Under the pieces are notes generated by a model. That model was not told the origin of the DNA, ran no database searches, and worked only from the letters and a program-made list of their open reading frames with translations. From Armatimonadota bacterium (GTDB lineage: Bacteria; Armatimonadota; Fimbriimonadia; Fimbriimonadales; Fimbriimonadaceae): DNA of 64,000 bases. Numbering within the stretch: position 1 is the first letter of the stretch; the number at the start of each line of letters is the position of its first letter. Location of the stretch: assembly GCA_027451905.1 (NCBI GenBank), contig DAIDHV010000004.1, forward strand, positions 1 to 64,000, written 5' to 3'. Below are positions 1-8,887 of this stretch, in pieces. The translations under genes were made by a program, and so were the position numbers.

Positions 1-386
1 CTGGAGACACAATTGGCCTGCATGTGCCGATTGTCATCCTAATCAATCAAGATACGGCAAGCGCGGCAGAGATTTTCTCGGGAGCCATGCACGATTATGG
101 AAAGGCGACCCTTATTGGAGATCATAGCTATGGAAAAGCGTCTGTTCAGAATCTCTTTCAGCTCATTGATGGAGCCGGATTGAAGGTCACCATTGCCAAA
201 TACTCCTTGCCGTTCACACCCGACATCAGCCGAAAGGAAGATGAAGACGGCAATTATGTGAGCGGCGGACTTAAGCCAGACATCCTCGTGAAGATGCCAA
301 TCAATGCTCAGCCGTTGCCCTATGACCCGAAGACCGATCCCCAACTGAAGAGAGCCCTAGAATTTCTTGCTGGCAAGAAAAACTGA
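1..386 (+). CDS. S41-family carboxyl-terminal processing peptidase, C-terminal fragment
   Basis: The reading frame is open from base 3, so the gene begins before the window and only about 127 C-terminal residues are visible. They match the end of the catalytic domain of CtpA-type serine proteases. The TASAAE motif has the nucleophile Ser at bases 60-62, and a YGKASVQ motif follows with the catalytic Lys at 135-137. After these comes the usual GLKPDI segment near the C-terminus. Family members are exported Ser/Lys-dyad proteases that process or degrade envelope proteins. A GTG at base 24 is an internal codon, not the start. The gene converges on an ABC permease gene 48 bp downstream. A second S41 protease lies at 11973-13265, so the region holds two. 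Family assignment is secure; the substrate is unknown. Confidence 0.9.
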   Translation, partial: GDTIGLHVPIVILINQDTASAAEIFSGAMHDYGKATLIGDHSYGKASVQNLFQLIDGAGLKVTIAKYSLPFTPDISRKEDEDGNYVSGGLKPDILVKMPINAQPLPYDPKTDPQLKRALEFLAGKKN

Positions 387-434
387 GCCTTTGAAGGATT
401 CACAGTCGTTACTGCCAGGATGAGTTTGAACCAG

Positions 435-1337
435 TTACTTCTGGGAGCTTCGTTTATCTAATCGGTTTCTAATATCATCGCCCACAAAGTTAAGAGCAAT
501 GATGGTGACGCTTAAAAAGAGGCAGGGCCAAAGCAACCACAAGGGATAGGAGCTCATTGCATCCCTCGCTGTATTGATCATGCTGCCCCAGCTTGGCACA
601 GGCGGCATGATTCCAATCCCCAAGAAGCTAAAGGCGCTTTCTGCCAAGATAAATCCACCCAGATCAACCATGCCAACCGCAACGATCATCGGTGCGATTT
701 GAGGCAACACATGCCTAAAGGCCAGATAGCTCCGTTTGGCTCCCATGGCACGGGAGGCCTCTACAAAATCAAGCTCTTTGATCGCGAGAGATTGTGTGTA
801 GGTGAGACGGCAATAAGATGGCCAAGACGTGACAGAGATGGCAACAACCACGGGCAAGATGCCACTATCCATAAGCTGGCCGAGCAATCCGGTGTCAGAA
901 GAACTGTGGGCCATGAGAATGCCGGCTAGCAAAATGGCAAGCAAGACGTCGGGGAAGGAAAACATAACGTCTGTGAACCGCATAATAATGCCTCGCACCC
1001 ATTTACCTCCAAAGGCAGCTGCCAAGCCAAGTCCAACCCCGATGATAACGCAAATGGCAAGAGAGCTCAGACCGATTCCAAGTGAGATTCGTGCCCCATA
1101 GGCTAGCCTTGCGAACTCATCTCGACCCAAAGCGTCGGTTCCAAGCCAATGACTTGAACTGCTTGAGACATAAGGCTTGCCAATGTTGCCGTTCCACCCT
1201 CCGCCAACCGAGGTTCCAAAAATGGCAATCAACACCAAAAGAACAAGATATGCCCTTGGAATCCAAATGAAGATTTCAGAAAAACCGTATCTCCGCTTTG
1301 TCCAACCTATCCCTGGTGGGTTCGAGGTTTTGGTCAT
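435..1337 (-). CDS. Oligopeptide/dipeptide-type ABC transporter permease (DppC/OppC family)
   Basis: This 300-residue inner-membrane protein has about six hydrophobic segments, the first near residues 28-42. The DppC/OppC signature HWLGTDALGRD lies at about 63-73. The cytoplasmic EAA loop that docks the ATPase, beginning EASRAMGAK, is near residues 193-212. The protein would form half of the membrane channel for import of peptides or related solutes (nickel, some sugars). Its start ATG overlaps the end of the DppB-like gene by 4 bp, so the two are translationally coupled. No ATPase or substrate-binding protein gene is adjacent. The substrate therefore cannot be told from context, and the missing parts must be encoded elsewhere. 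Confidence 0.92.
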   Translation of the reverse strand: MTKTSNPPGIGWTKRRYGFSEIFIWIPRAYLVLLVLIAIFGTSVGGGWNGNIGKPYVSSSSSHWLGTDALGRDEFARLAYGARISLGIGLSSLAICVIIGVGLGLAAAFGGKWVRGIIMRFTDVMFSFPDVLLAILLAGILMAHSSSDTGLLGQLMDSGILPVVVAISVTSWPSYCRLTYTQSLAIKELDFVEASRAMGAKRSYLAFRHVLPQIAPMIVAVGMVDLGGFILAESAFSFLGIGIMPPVPSWGSMINTARDAMSSYPLWLLWPCLFLSVTIIALNFVGDDIRNRLDKRSSQK

Positions 1338-2284
1338 AGAGCACCCCCACGGACTCTTGGATCAAGAATCGGAACGGCAATGTCTACAAGCAAGTTGACA
1401 AGGACAAACAAGGCACCGGTAGCAATAATGCAGCCTTGAATAACTGGCGTATCTCTTGAGAGCATGGCTTCAATGGTTCGGCTTCCAACCCCAGGCAGTC
1501 TAAAAAAGGTCTCGATGATAAACGATCCACCCAACAGGTAACCAAAGTTTGTACCGAGTGCCGTCACAACTGGCAGGAGGGCGTTCCTTAGCACATGCTT
1601 CACATAGAGATTGAGGGGTGAAACTCCCTTCGCAATGGCAAGCCTCACAAATTCTTGGCGCATCGTTTCTAACACGCTGCTGCGCGTCAGGCGAACTAGA
1701 GTTGCAGTCGGTCTGGCGGCAAGGATAGAAACAGGAAGGATCAAGTAATAAATAAAGGGGCCGCGAAGAGGATTGTCCCAAGTTTGAGGCAAGTAATCTA
1801 GGCGGAGAGCAAAAATATAGACCAGAAGCGGGGCAAGGACAAAGGTTGGAATTGTCACCGCCAAGATCGAAACAGTGAGAACCGCGTAATCGGTGGCTTT
1901 GTTTTCTTTGATCGCGGCAATTGTTCCAAGCGGAATTGCAACCAGTGCCGACAATATGATGGCGGAAAAGGCCAAAGTCATCGTCATTGGCAGAGTTGTT
2001 TTTAAGATGTCAACAACGCTTGTTTGGGCGCCAAAATAGCTATGGCCCAGATTTCCTTGCAGTGCGTTCCAAAGATAGTGGCCGTATTGCACCAACAAAG
2101 GCCGATTGAGACCGTATTCTTGGCGAATGAGTTCAATTTGGTGAGACGAGGCCTTTTCACCAGCAAGGAGGGTGGCAACATCTCCGCTTGCCAGTGACTG
2201 AATCATAAAGGTCACAAAGGATATAAAGAGGAGACTAAAAGCGCCACTGAGTATCCGTTGAAAGATTTGCTTGGCCAATGGCAC
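1334..2284 (-). CDS. Oligopeptide/dipeptide-type ABC transporter permease (DppB/OppB family)
   Basis: This 316-residue protein is the usual partner of a DppC-type permease and is the upstream gene of the pair. It starts with a hydrophobic segment at about residues 13-32. The N-terminal periplasmic region has the family pattern IELIRQEYGLNRPLLVQYG. Several further membrane segments follow, and the EAA loop (VRLAIAKGVSPLNLY) is in the C-terminal third, ending at LDPRVR. Together with the downstream gene it would form the heterodimeric channel of a peptide-class ABC importer. A 114-bp gap separates it from the cyclophilin gene upstream and contains an A/T-rich palindrome at 2353-2371. Specificity is not visible. 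Confidence 0.92.
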   Translation of the reverse strand: MPLAKQIFQRILSGAFSLLFISFVTFMIQSLASGDVATLLAGEKASSHQIELIRQEYGLNRPLLVQYGHYLWNALQGNLGHSYFGAQTSVVDILKTTLPMTMTLAFSAIILSALVAIPLGTIAAIKENKATDYAVLTVSILAVTIPTFVLAPLLVYIFALRLDYLPQTWDNPLRGPFIYYLILPVSILAARPTATLVRLTRSSVLETMRQEFVRLAIAKGVSPLNLYVKHVLRNALLPVVTALGTNFGYLLGGSFIIETFFRLPGVGSRTIEAMLSRDTPVIQGCIIATGALFVLVNLLVDIAVPILDPRVRGGAL

Positions 2285-2352
2285 GTTTGAATTATGGCAG
2301 GAAATGCGGTTGGAGGGGAAGTCGGAACCTTAGGTCAGTCGGTACAAACCGC

Positions 2353-2371
2353 AATTTTTTAGGAAAAAATT
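2353..2371. repeat. A/T-rich perfect palindrome between cyclophilin and permease genes
   Basis: AATTTTTT, a 3-base AGG loop and AAAAAATT form an 8-bp perfect inverted repeat, which can be extended by GC/GC with one bulge. It lies 70 bp upstream of the DppB-like start and 28 bp past the cyclophilin stop. Its U-rich arm on the minus strand could help terminate the cyclophilin transcript, or it could be an operator. There is no GC-rich stem, so either role is tentative. Confidence 0.3.
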
Positions 2372-2398
2372 AGCGCAAATTGATCGGAAGCCATTCCC

Positions 2399-2971
2399 TT
2401 ATTGGCTAAGAGTTATATTGGCCTGTTTGATGGCAGGAGTTGGAATCAATTCCACGGACTTGATTTGGTCCCCTATCTTCAGTGAGTTCACCACCTTCAT
2501 CCCCGACGTAACTTTGCCAAAAATGGTAGCGGTTCCTTTAAGGAGGTCGCTATAGTCTCCAAGAACGATAAAAAACTGACTGTCTCCGGAATTGGGCTTT
2601 CCGGGGAGGGTTGCCAGCGCCACCGCACCTACCGTCATATTGTACTTATTGGCTTCGTAGGGAACAGTTTTTCCACTTCCTCCCGTGCCAACTCTAGGAT
2701 CGGTTACTGAGACTTTCGTAAATGGGTCTCCCATCTGCACAATAAAGGGCTTCGGGCTAAAGATGGCTCTAAAAACACGCTGGTTATTGTAAAACCCATT
2801 CTGAATGAGTTTCTCAATGTGCTTGCACGCTAAAGGGGCAGAATTGGTGTGCAGTTCTATCGTAACCACGCTGCCAGAACCAAAGTTGATTTGCATGCTC
2901 ATTGGCTTTAGCGAGCCTTGCGATAGACGGCCGAATGTGGCGGTAGCCAGGATAAGATAACTTAAAAACAT
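2399..2971 (-). CDS. Cyclophilin-type peptidyl-prolyl cis-trans isomerase, probably exported
   Basis: This 190-residue protein would catalyse cis-trans isomerisation of X-Pro bonds. A hydrophobic N-terminus of about 20 residues suggests a signal peptide. The cyclophilin core follows: VFRAIF carries the catalytic Arg of the usual FHR motif, then FIVQMGDP, then NSGDSQFFI in place of the common NTNGSQFFI, then TIFGKVTSGMKVV. The length fits bacterial single-domain cyclophilins plus a leader. The gene lies 33 bp downstream of the GYF/TM2 gene on the same strand and may be co-transcribed with it. Client proteins are unknown. Confidence 0.9.
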   Translation of the reverse strand: MFLSYLILATATFGRLSQGSLKPMSMQINFGSGSVVTIELHTNSAPLACKHIEKLIQNGFYNNQRVFRAIFSPKPFIVQMGDPFTKVSVTDPRVGTGGSGKTVPYEANKYNMTVGAVALATLPGKPNSGDSQFFIVLGDYSDLLKGTATIFGKVTSGMKVVNSLKIGDQIKSVELIPTPAIKQANITLSQ

Positions 2972-3004
2972 TCAATCATCAAACAGTACAACGTTTTTCT
3001 GGCG

Positions 3005-3493
3005 CTAATATAACACTTTGCCTTCGCCATCAAACTTAACCGCACCAAACAACATTGTGATTCCATCAAACCAAGACCAAAATATACCAACACCAACAAA
3101 GGCTAGGCAAAATTGAAGCAGGCCAACTTCCAAATATCCTAAATAGAGTCTGCCCACACCGGGAATCATCAGGTTTAAAATGGCAGCTAGAAAACGACTC
3201 TTGCGGGATCGGAAAGGGGAAGCCAGCTGATCTTGGGGGAAGTGAGGCTGCGGTGACGAAAACGCCGAAAAGGAAGGAGGCGGAGCAGGATCAAAAGATG
3301 GTGGGGCGGGAGGCAACACTGGCAGCATCGACTTAACTTCTGGAATTTGGACAGCCCGAATCCAATCAGCAAGGCCATCTCGCCACATATAAGTTGTGCC
3401 GGTAATACCGCCAAGATCAGCTAGCTCCTTGACTTGATCGGTTGTAATTGGCCCCACTTGCCCGTATTGACCTTGGTAATACCAGTCACTCAC
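3005..3493 (-). CDS. GYF-like (DUF4339) and TM2 domain membrane protein
   Basis: The N-terminus reads SDWYYQGQYGQVGPI, a GYF_2/DUF4339 domain. A proline-rich linker of about 40 residues follows, then a TM2-type segment with two hydrophobic helices (IPGVGRLYLGYLEVG onward). Such proteins are thought to bind peptides at the membrane, but no exact function is known. I chose the GTG at 3493 because the GYF_2 domain normally begins within a few residues of the start. An ATG at 3550 would add 19 residues of uncertain value. The gene is divergent from gltX and just upstream of the cyclophilin gene. The domain calls come from motif recognition only. Confidence 0.8.
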   Translation of the reverse strand: MSDWYYQGQYGQVGPITTDQVKELADLGGITGTTYMWRDGLADWIRAVQIPEVKSMLPVLPPAPPSFDPAPPPSFSAFSSPQPHFPQDQLASPFRSRKSRFLAAILNLMIPGVGRLYLGYLEVGLLQFCLAFVGVGIFWSWFDGITMLFGAVKFDGEGKVLY

Positions 3494-3596
3494 TCTTCTT
3501 CTAACGAATAAGTTGGCACAAAATGATGCCAAGATCACGGCACAGCTCAAAAATCGCCTCCCGTCTCACCCAAGTCAAGGCGGTACTCTTTAACCT

Positions 3597-5150
3597 ATGT
3601 CCGTGCGTGTTCGCTTTGCTCCAAGCCCTACTGGCTACCTCCATGTTGGGGCACTAAGGACAGCCTTATTTGATGAGCTTTTTGCTAGAAAAAACAATGG
3701 CAAAAACATTCTGCGGATTGAAGATACAGACCGGGCGCGCTACAACGCAGAGAGCGAACAAGAATTTATTGAAAGCTTAAAATGGGTCGGCATTGATTTT
3801 GATGAGGGTCCTCATTTGGGTGGGCCTTTTGCCCCATATCGGCAAAGCGAACGAAAAGAATTTGGCATATATGCACCAATCCTCAAGAGGGTTCTAGAAG
3901 AGGGGATTGGTTACAAGGCTTTTGACACTCCAGAAGAGCTGGATGAAATGCGACTGACTCAGCAAATCAACAAGCAGCCAACTGGGTATTTTGGCGGAGA
4001 ATGGCGGGATGCCTCTCCAGAAAAGGTCGCCGAAGCTGAATCGGAAGGGCGGCCCTATGTGGTGAGGCTGAAAGTACAGCGGGGCAAAAGGATTGTCATT
4101 GATGATGCAATCCGGGGCAGGATTGAGTGGGATAGTAACCTTGTTGATGACCCCGTTCTCATAAAAGCCGATGGCATGCCAACTTACCATTTTGCCGCCA
4201 TCGTTGATGACCATTTGATGCAAATCAGCCATGTGTTTCGAGGCGAAGAATGGGTTTCCTCCGCGCCTAAGCATGTGGAACTGATTGATCAGCTAGGATG
4301 GGAAAGGCCAATGTTTGTGCACTGTCCGGTAATTGTTGGCAAGACTGGTAAAAAGCTAAGCAAACGAGATGGCGCCACAAGGGTTTTAGACTATATGGCA
4401 AAGGGGTATCTAGCGAACCCACTAAAAAACTTCATCGCCCTCATTGGTTGGTCTCCTGGTGATAATCGAGAAGAATTAAGCCCTCAAGAGCTTATTGATT
4501 CTTTTGACATCAAAGGTTTGCAGGCTTCACCAGGGAAGTTTGACATTGATAAGCTCAACTGGCTCAATGGTTCTGCAATTCGTCAGATGAGCGCGACTGA
4601 TTTAAGGAAAGTTCTTCTTGAGTACGTGGAAAGCCCTGTAACTCAGGGATATTGGCAAACTTATGAGTATGATCCTGAAAGCGGCGATCCAGCCGTTGAC
4701 GGAGATCGAACCTTAGAAACCCTCAATTTACTTGCGGAAGCGGCAAAATCACGGCATGACTACTGCGACGCTGCAATTGGACTAGAGCAAGAACGGGTTC
4801 AGCGGCTGGCAGATTTTGGAGAAGCTTGTTCGTTCTTTTTTGAAGACACTCCCACCATGCACCCAGACGCAGTCAAGAAGTGGTTTGGTCAGCCCCACGT
4901 TAAGAACATGCTTCATGAACTATCTCAAGAAGTTGCCTCAAGGTCTTGCTCAAAGCCAGAAGAGTTTGAAGCGGTGCTAAGAAACTGGCAGACCTCAAAC
5001 GGTTTTGAAAAGCTTGGCCCAATTGTTCACCCCGTACGGGTTGCTCTTACTGGCCGCACTTTTGGGCCAGGACTGTGGGAGCTGATGGAGGTTCTTGGCA
5101 ACGAGAAGGTTGCTAAGCGGCTTGAATTGGCAAGGAGCCTTTGTTTTTGA
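3597..5150 (+). CDS. gltX: Glutamate--tRNA ligase
   Basis: This class I aminoacyl-tRNA synthetase charges tRNA-Glu with glutamate. The 517-residue length is slightly above the usual 460-500. The HIGH-type ATP site is YLHVG at residues 14-18 after the RFAPSPTG leader. The KMSKS-type loop is KKLSKRDG near residues 251-258, and the glutamate-binding LRIEDTD stretch is at about 40. The ATG follows a short divergent gap shared with the GYF/TM2 gene. The end overlaps hisD by four bases (TTGA), so gltX is probably the first gene of a coupled operon running to 11976. Whether it also charges tRNA-Gln cannot be decided from this window. Confidence 0.97.
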   Translation: MSVRVRFAPSPTGYLHVGALRTALFDELFARKNNGKNILRIEDTDRARYNAESEQEFIESLKWVGIDFDEGPHLGGPFAPYRQSERKEFGIYAPILKRVLEEGIGYKAFDTPEELDEMRLTQQINKQPTGYFGGEWRDASPEKVAEAESEGRPYVVRLKVQRGKRIVIDDAIRGRIEWDSNLVDDPVLIKADGMPTYHFAAIVDDHLMQISHVFRGEEWVSSAPKHVELIDQLGWERPMFVHCPVIVGKTGKKLSKRDGATRVLDYMAKGYLANPLKNFIALIGWSPGDNREELSPQELIDSFDIKGLQASPGKFDIDKLNWLNGSAIRQMSATDLRKVLLEYVESPVTQGYWQTYEYDPESGDPAVDGDRTLETLNLLAEAAKSRHDYCDAAIGLEQERVQRLADFGEACSFFFEDTPTMHPDAVKKWFGQPHVKNMLHELSQEVASRSCSKPEEFEAVLRNWQTSNGFEKLGPIVHPVRVALTGRTFGPGLWELMEVLGNEKVAKRLELARSLCF

Positions 5151-6502
5151 ACTTTGGCTATGAATTTCAAATCAAGTCTGAATCTGATCTAGAAAAGCTT
5201 ATCCAATTTGAAAGCGATCAGAAGCAGTCCCTTTCTGCTGAAGCATTAAGCACGGTAACGAAGATTTTTGAAGAGATTCGGGGCGACGGCGGCTCTTGTT
5301 TGCCTCAGAAAGTGGTCCTTCAGGCTCAAAAGTTCGATTCACTCAAGATAATAGAGTCTAATTTGGTGGTTGCACCTAAGCCGGTCTCAATTTCTAAGGA
5401 AGCAGAAGAAATCATTTTGGCATCTGCAGAAAGAGTCCGTGCCTTTCACGATGCTCAAAAGAAGGCTTTGCTTGGCTCTCTTACCGAAGCCCACGGTGGC
5501 TGGCAGTGGCAAATCAGCGACCCAGAGGATCGCCAAAGCTATGAAGGGCAACTGGTTCGACCTATAGAGCGGGTCGGGATCTATATCCCTGGGGGAAGGG
5601 CATCGTATCCAAGTTCAGTCATTATGAACGTGATTCCTGCCCTTGCTGCCGGAGTCAAAGAAATTGTCATTGCCACTCCTGCCCTTGAGAACGGTGAACT
5701 TCTGCCTGAAATTGAATGGACCGCAAACCTTCTAGGTGTACGGCAAATTCTCAAGGTGGGCGGTGCGGCGGCAATTGCCTCTCTTGCCTATGGGATTGAT
5801 GGTTTGCTTTTTCCAGTGCATCTGATTGCAGGTCCCGGCAACAGCTATGTTAACCAGGCAAAGAGGCTGGTTTGGGGCTCGGTTGGAGTGGACATGCTGG
5901 CGGGACCCAGTGAAGTGGCAATTGTGGTTGACGGATCCGGAAGCTTGGATTGGGCAGCCGCTGATCTCTTCACCCAGATTGAGCATGCCCCCGATAACGT
6001 GGGAAGAGTCTATTGCCTCGGTGCGTCAGTTTCTGATTTGTTTAAGCAGTCGGTGCAGACGCAGCTAGAGTCTTTGAGCCGGAAAGAGATTGTTGTCAAG
6101 TCATTAAAGAACTCTGCACTTATCACCTTTGCAGGCCAGGAACCGGTGGAAAATGTTGCCAGAGCCTTGAATAGCTTTGCGCCAGAGCACCTTTCGATAC
6201 AGACCGTTTCTCCAGACCGCTGGCTGCATTGGGTACAAAACGCGGGATGCATTTCACTAGGCAGTTTTGGTGCCCAAAGCTTTGGTGACTATGCTACCGG
6301 TCCTAGCCATACTCTGCCCACCGCAGGAGCCGCTAAGTTTGCAAGCCCCGTCAGTATCCTCACGTTTCTTAAGGTGAGTTCATTGTCTTATACTGGACCC
6401 GAACTTGCAAAGAAAATTGCACCGATCGCGGCGGGAATGGCACAGTTAGAGGGGTTTCAAGGCCATGGATATGGCGCTTTGGTACGGCAACAAGGAGAAT
6501 AA
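5147..6502 (+). CDS. hisD: Histidinol dehydrogenase
   Basis: The enzyme catalyses the last two steps of histidine synthesis, oxidising L-histidinol to L-histidine with NAD+ and zinc. Recognisable motifs in order are VGIYIPGGRA, GPGNSYVNQAKR, AGPSEVAIVVD, the zinc-site pattern TQIEHAPDN, FAPEHL with the catalytic Glu-His pair, YATGPSHTLPT, and EGFQGHGYGALVR carrying the final zinc His. All ligands appear intact. I chose the TTG at 5147: it sits 9 bases after an AAGGAG site (5132-5137) and overlaps the gltX stop as TTGA. A TTG at 5141 is too close to that site. No other his genes are in the window. Confidence 0.96.
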   Translation: MNFGYEFQIKSESDLEKLIQFESDQKQSLSAEALSTVTKIFEEIRGDGGSCLPQKVVLQAQKFDSLKIIESNLVVAPKPVSISKEAEEIILASAERVRAFHDAQKKALLGSLTEAHGGWQWQISDPEDRQSYEGQLVRPIERVGIYIPGGRASYPSSVIMNVIPALAAGVKEIVIATPALENGELLPEIEWTANLLGVRQILKVGGAAAIASLAYGIDGLLFPVHLIAGPGNSYVNQAKRLVWGSVGVDMLAGPSEVAIVVDGSGSLDWAAADLFTQIEHAPDNVGRVYCLGASVSDLFKQSVQTQLESLSRKEIVVKSLKNSALITFAGQEPVENVARALNSFAPEHLSIQTVSPDRWLHWVQNAGCISLGSFGAQSFGDYATGPSHTLPTAGAAKFASPVSILTFLKVSSLSYTGPELAKKIAPIAAGMAQLEGFQGHGYGALVRQQGE

Positions 6503-6509
6503 TAGACGC

Positions 6510-7364
6510 ATGAAAAAAATGGGATTTATTGGGTTAGGAGTTATGGGCGAGCCGATGAGCCGACACCTGCTTCAACATCGTGGCGAACTTCAGGTTTGGA
6601 ACCGCACACCGGGTAAGGCCGCTGACTTAATCAAACTAGGAGCTTCGGAAGCAGAATCGCTTCCGGCTCTAGCAGCCTTTTGTGACCTTATTGCAATGTG
6701 CGTCAGTAAGACTTCCGATGCGCTCACAGTTGCAAAGTCCGTTGCCGATCATGCAAAGGAGGGAACGCTCGTGATTGACCATTCCACAATCGAGCCAGCG
6801 GGAGCGTTGGAAATTCATCAGATTCTTGCCGAGAAAGGCATTCGATTTGTGGATGCCCCTATCACGGGAGGCAGCATGGGTGCCCAAGCGGGCACCTTGA
6901 CCATATTTTTAGGGGGCGCAGAACCTGACGTTGCTGAAGCCATAGAAGCGGTCAAGCCGTATTCGAAAAGAGCGGAGCGGGTCGGAGGGCCCGGCAAGGG
7001 CCAGTGGATGAAACTTGCAAACCAAATAGCGGTGGGAGCCGCTCTTGGCGGGCTCTGCGAGTGTTTGGCATTTGCCGAAAAAGCGGGTTTAGATTTGACT
7101 CAGGCCAAAGAAATGATAGGGGCAGGAGCCGGCGGAAGCTGGGCTTTCGAGTTCTATGGCCCCAAGGTTCTGGCCCGAGATTGGAAGCCCGGGTTTTCGA
7201 TTACAAATCAACTCAAGGACTTTGGATACTGTGCCACCGCGGCTACCGAAGTAGGAGCAAGGCTACCGGTTGTAGAAGTCGTTCAGAAAATGCTTCTGGA
7301 ACTAGCAAACGAAGGGCGTGGGGAACAAACTACGGCTGCACTTTTTGAACTTTACGAAAAGTAG
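6510..7364 (+). CDS. NAD(P)-dependent beta-hydroxyacid dehydrogenase (3-hydroxyisobutyrate dehydrogenase family)
   Basis: This 284-residue protein has the N-terminal Rossmann motif GFIGLGVMGEPMSRHLL. The family substrate motif is DAPITGGSMGAQAGTL at about 120, and the catalytic Lys lies in GKGQWMKLANQ at about 170. Family members oxidise 3-hydroxyisobutyrate, tartronate semialdehyde, 4-hydroxybutyrate or similar acids; the exact substrate cannot be read from sequence. The ATG at 6510 is preceded by AAGGAGAA at 6492-6499. An upstream ATG at 6465 would overlap hisD and lacks support. The gene lies 7 bp after hisD and 8 bp before the nucleoside-type ATPase gene, so it belongs to the same operon. 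No metabolic link to either is obvious. Confidence 0.9.
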   Translation: MKKMGFIGLGVMGEPMSRHLLQHRGELQVWNRTPGKAADLIKLGASEAESLPALAAFCDLIAMCVSKTSDALTVAKSVADHAKEGTLVIDHSTIEPAGALEIHQILAEKGIRFVDAPITGGSMGAQAGTLTIFLGGAEPDVAEAIEAVKPYSKRAERVGGPGKGQWMKLANQIAVGAALGGLCECLAFAEKAGLDLTQAKEMIGAGAGGSWAFEFYGPKVLARDWKPGFSITNQLKDFGYCATAATEVGARLPVVEVVQKMLLELANEGRGEQTTAALFELYEK

Positions 7365-7372
7365 TCTTCGCG

Positions 7373-8887
7373 ATGAGCACAAAGCCAACAGTAGCGATGA
7401 GGGGGATTTCTAAATCCTTCGGTTCCATCCGGGCCCTTAATGAGGTTGATTTTGAAGCCTGGCGCGGAGAAATTCAAGCTATAGTTGGCGAGAACGGGGC
7501 CGGAAAAACAACCTTGATGAATATCCTGTACGGGGTCATCAGCCCGGATCAGGGCAGCGTGCTCATCGACGACAAACCTGTCCATTTTCATTCTTCATCG
7601 GCAGCGGTGGCCAATGGGATTGGCATGGTCAGTCAACACTATGGCATTATCCCTGGATTAACGTGCCTTCAGAACCTTATTTTGGGCTCCGAGCCTGGTT
7701 TTTGGCTTCAATCCGATCAACTACAAGATCGAGCCGAAGACCTTTCTAGCAAAATGGGGTTTCAGTTTCAATGGCAAGACAATGCCGAGAAACTGAGCCC
7801 TGCTATGGCTCAAAAGCTAGAGATTCTTAAATTGCTTTGGAAGAATTCCAAAGTTATGATTTTAGATGAGCCTACCGCCCTTCTTAGCCCCGCAGACGGT
7901 GACGCCCTCTTTACGAGCCTTAAAGATTTGGCTAATGAAGGAGCAACCATCATTTTAGTAACCCATAAGATATCGGAGGTGTTGGACCACTGCCAGCACG
8001 TGACGGTGCTAAGGGGTGGGCAAAAAATTCATGCCGGTGAAACCGCTGGTCTAACCCAATCTAGCTTGATTCAGTGGATCGTTGGAGAAAGCCTATCGGA
8101 AAAGCCCACCAAAGATTGTCAGGATGATAAGTCAGAGGTCCTGCTTCAACTGAATGGCATCAAAGTGCGTCGAGATCGAGGCGATTTTGCCCTTGATGGG
8201 GTTGATTTTACGGTAAGGAGTGGGGAAGTTGTTGGCATCGCGGGGGTTGACGGCAACGGACAGAAGGAATTATTGGAAGCGATTGCAGGGCTAAGGCCCA
8301 TCGAGGCAGGAAGCTTAGAGATTTTTGGCCGATCTGGGATGAACTACCCAACTGCGGATCGGCTTCAGAATGGCCTGCGGATCATAGCCGAAGACCGCCT
8401 TAAAGAAGCCATCATAGAGCAATGGAATTTAGAGCAGAACTTCTTGCTTGGTTTTTCTCAGATGCCAGACCTCAATTCGCGGGGATGGATCAACCGGAAA
8501 GTAGCCAAGCATGAAGCAGAAAGTGCGGCGCATAAATTTTCTACCCAGTATGCAAATTTGAATCAAACATTGGGTTCTCTAAGCGGTGGCAATCAGCAGA
8601 GATTTGTCAACGGTCGCGCTTTTGCCTTGAATCCAAAGCTCGTTTTAGCCTTTCAGCCGGCGAGAGGGTTGGACTTCAAGGCTACTGCCCAAGTCTATGA
8701 ACAATTCCGCACACTTGCAAAACAGAGCAAGGCTTCTGTTCTTGTGATTAGCTATGATCTTGATGAGCTATTAGAAAATTGCGACAGAGTGGTTGTGGCT
8801 TTCGATCGTCAGCTAATTTTGCCACCAAAAGAAGACGAACTCAATCGGTCTGCACTTGGGAAGCTCATGGTATCGGGGTTGAAATGA
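7373..8887 (+). CDS. Nucleoside/sugar-type ABC transporter, tandem ATP-binding protein (NupO/YufO-like)
   Basis: This 504-residue protein has two fused ABC domains, as in guanosine/nucleoside importers of the BMP family (YufO/NupO). Domain 1 has Walker A GENGAGKTT at about 40, the signature LSPAMAQKLEILK and Walker B VMILDEPTALLSP. Domain 2 has a degenerate Walker A, GVDGNGQKEL, the signature LSGGNQQRF and a degenerate Walker B, LVLAFQPARGLD. Degeneracy of the second site is normal for this class. The protein energises the two permeases encoded directly downstream, and its stop overlaps the first permease start as ATGA. The BMP-type lipoprotein that would bind substrate is not encoded here. 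Confidence 0.93.
   Translation: MSTKPTVAMRGISKSFGSIRALNEVDFEAWRGEIQAIVGENGAGKTTLMNILYGVISPDQGSVLIDDKPVHFHSSSAAVANGIGMVSQHYGIIPGLTCLQNLILGSEPGFWLQSDQLQDRAEDLSSKMGFQFQWQDNAEKLSPAMAQKLEILKLLWKNSKVMILDEPTALLSPADGDALFTSLKDLANEGATIILVTHKISEVLDHCQHVTVLRGGQKIHAGETAGLTQSSLIQWIVGESLSEKPTKDCQDDKSEVLLQLNGIKVRRDRGDFALDGVDFTVRSGEVVGIAGVDGNGQKELLEAIAGLRPIEAGSLEIFGRSGMNYPTADRLQNGLRIIAEDRLKEAIIEQWNLEQNFLLGFSQMPDLNSRGWINRKVAKHEAESAAHKFSTQYANLNQTLGSLSGGNQQRFVNGRAFALNPKLVLAFQPARGLDFKATAQVYEQFRTLAKQSKASVLVISYDLDELLENCDRVVVAFDRQLILPPKEDELNRSALGKLMVSGLK

Noticed and set aside
8779-8883. Longer N-terminus for the first nucleoside permease
   Set aside because: The extra 35 residues lie inside the ATPase gene and look out-of-frame; the ATGA overlap start at 8884 is far better.
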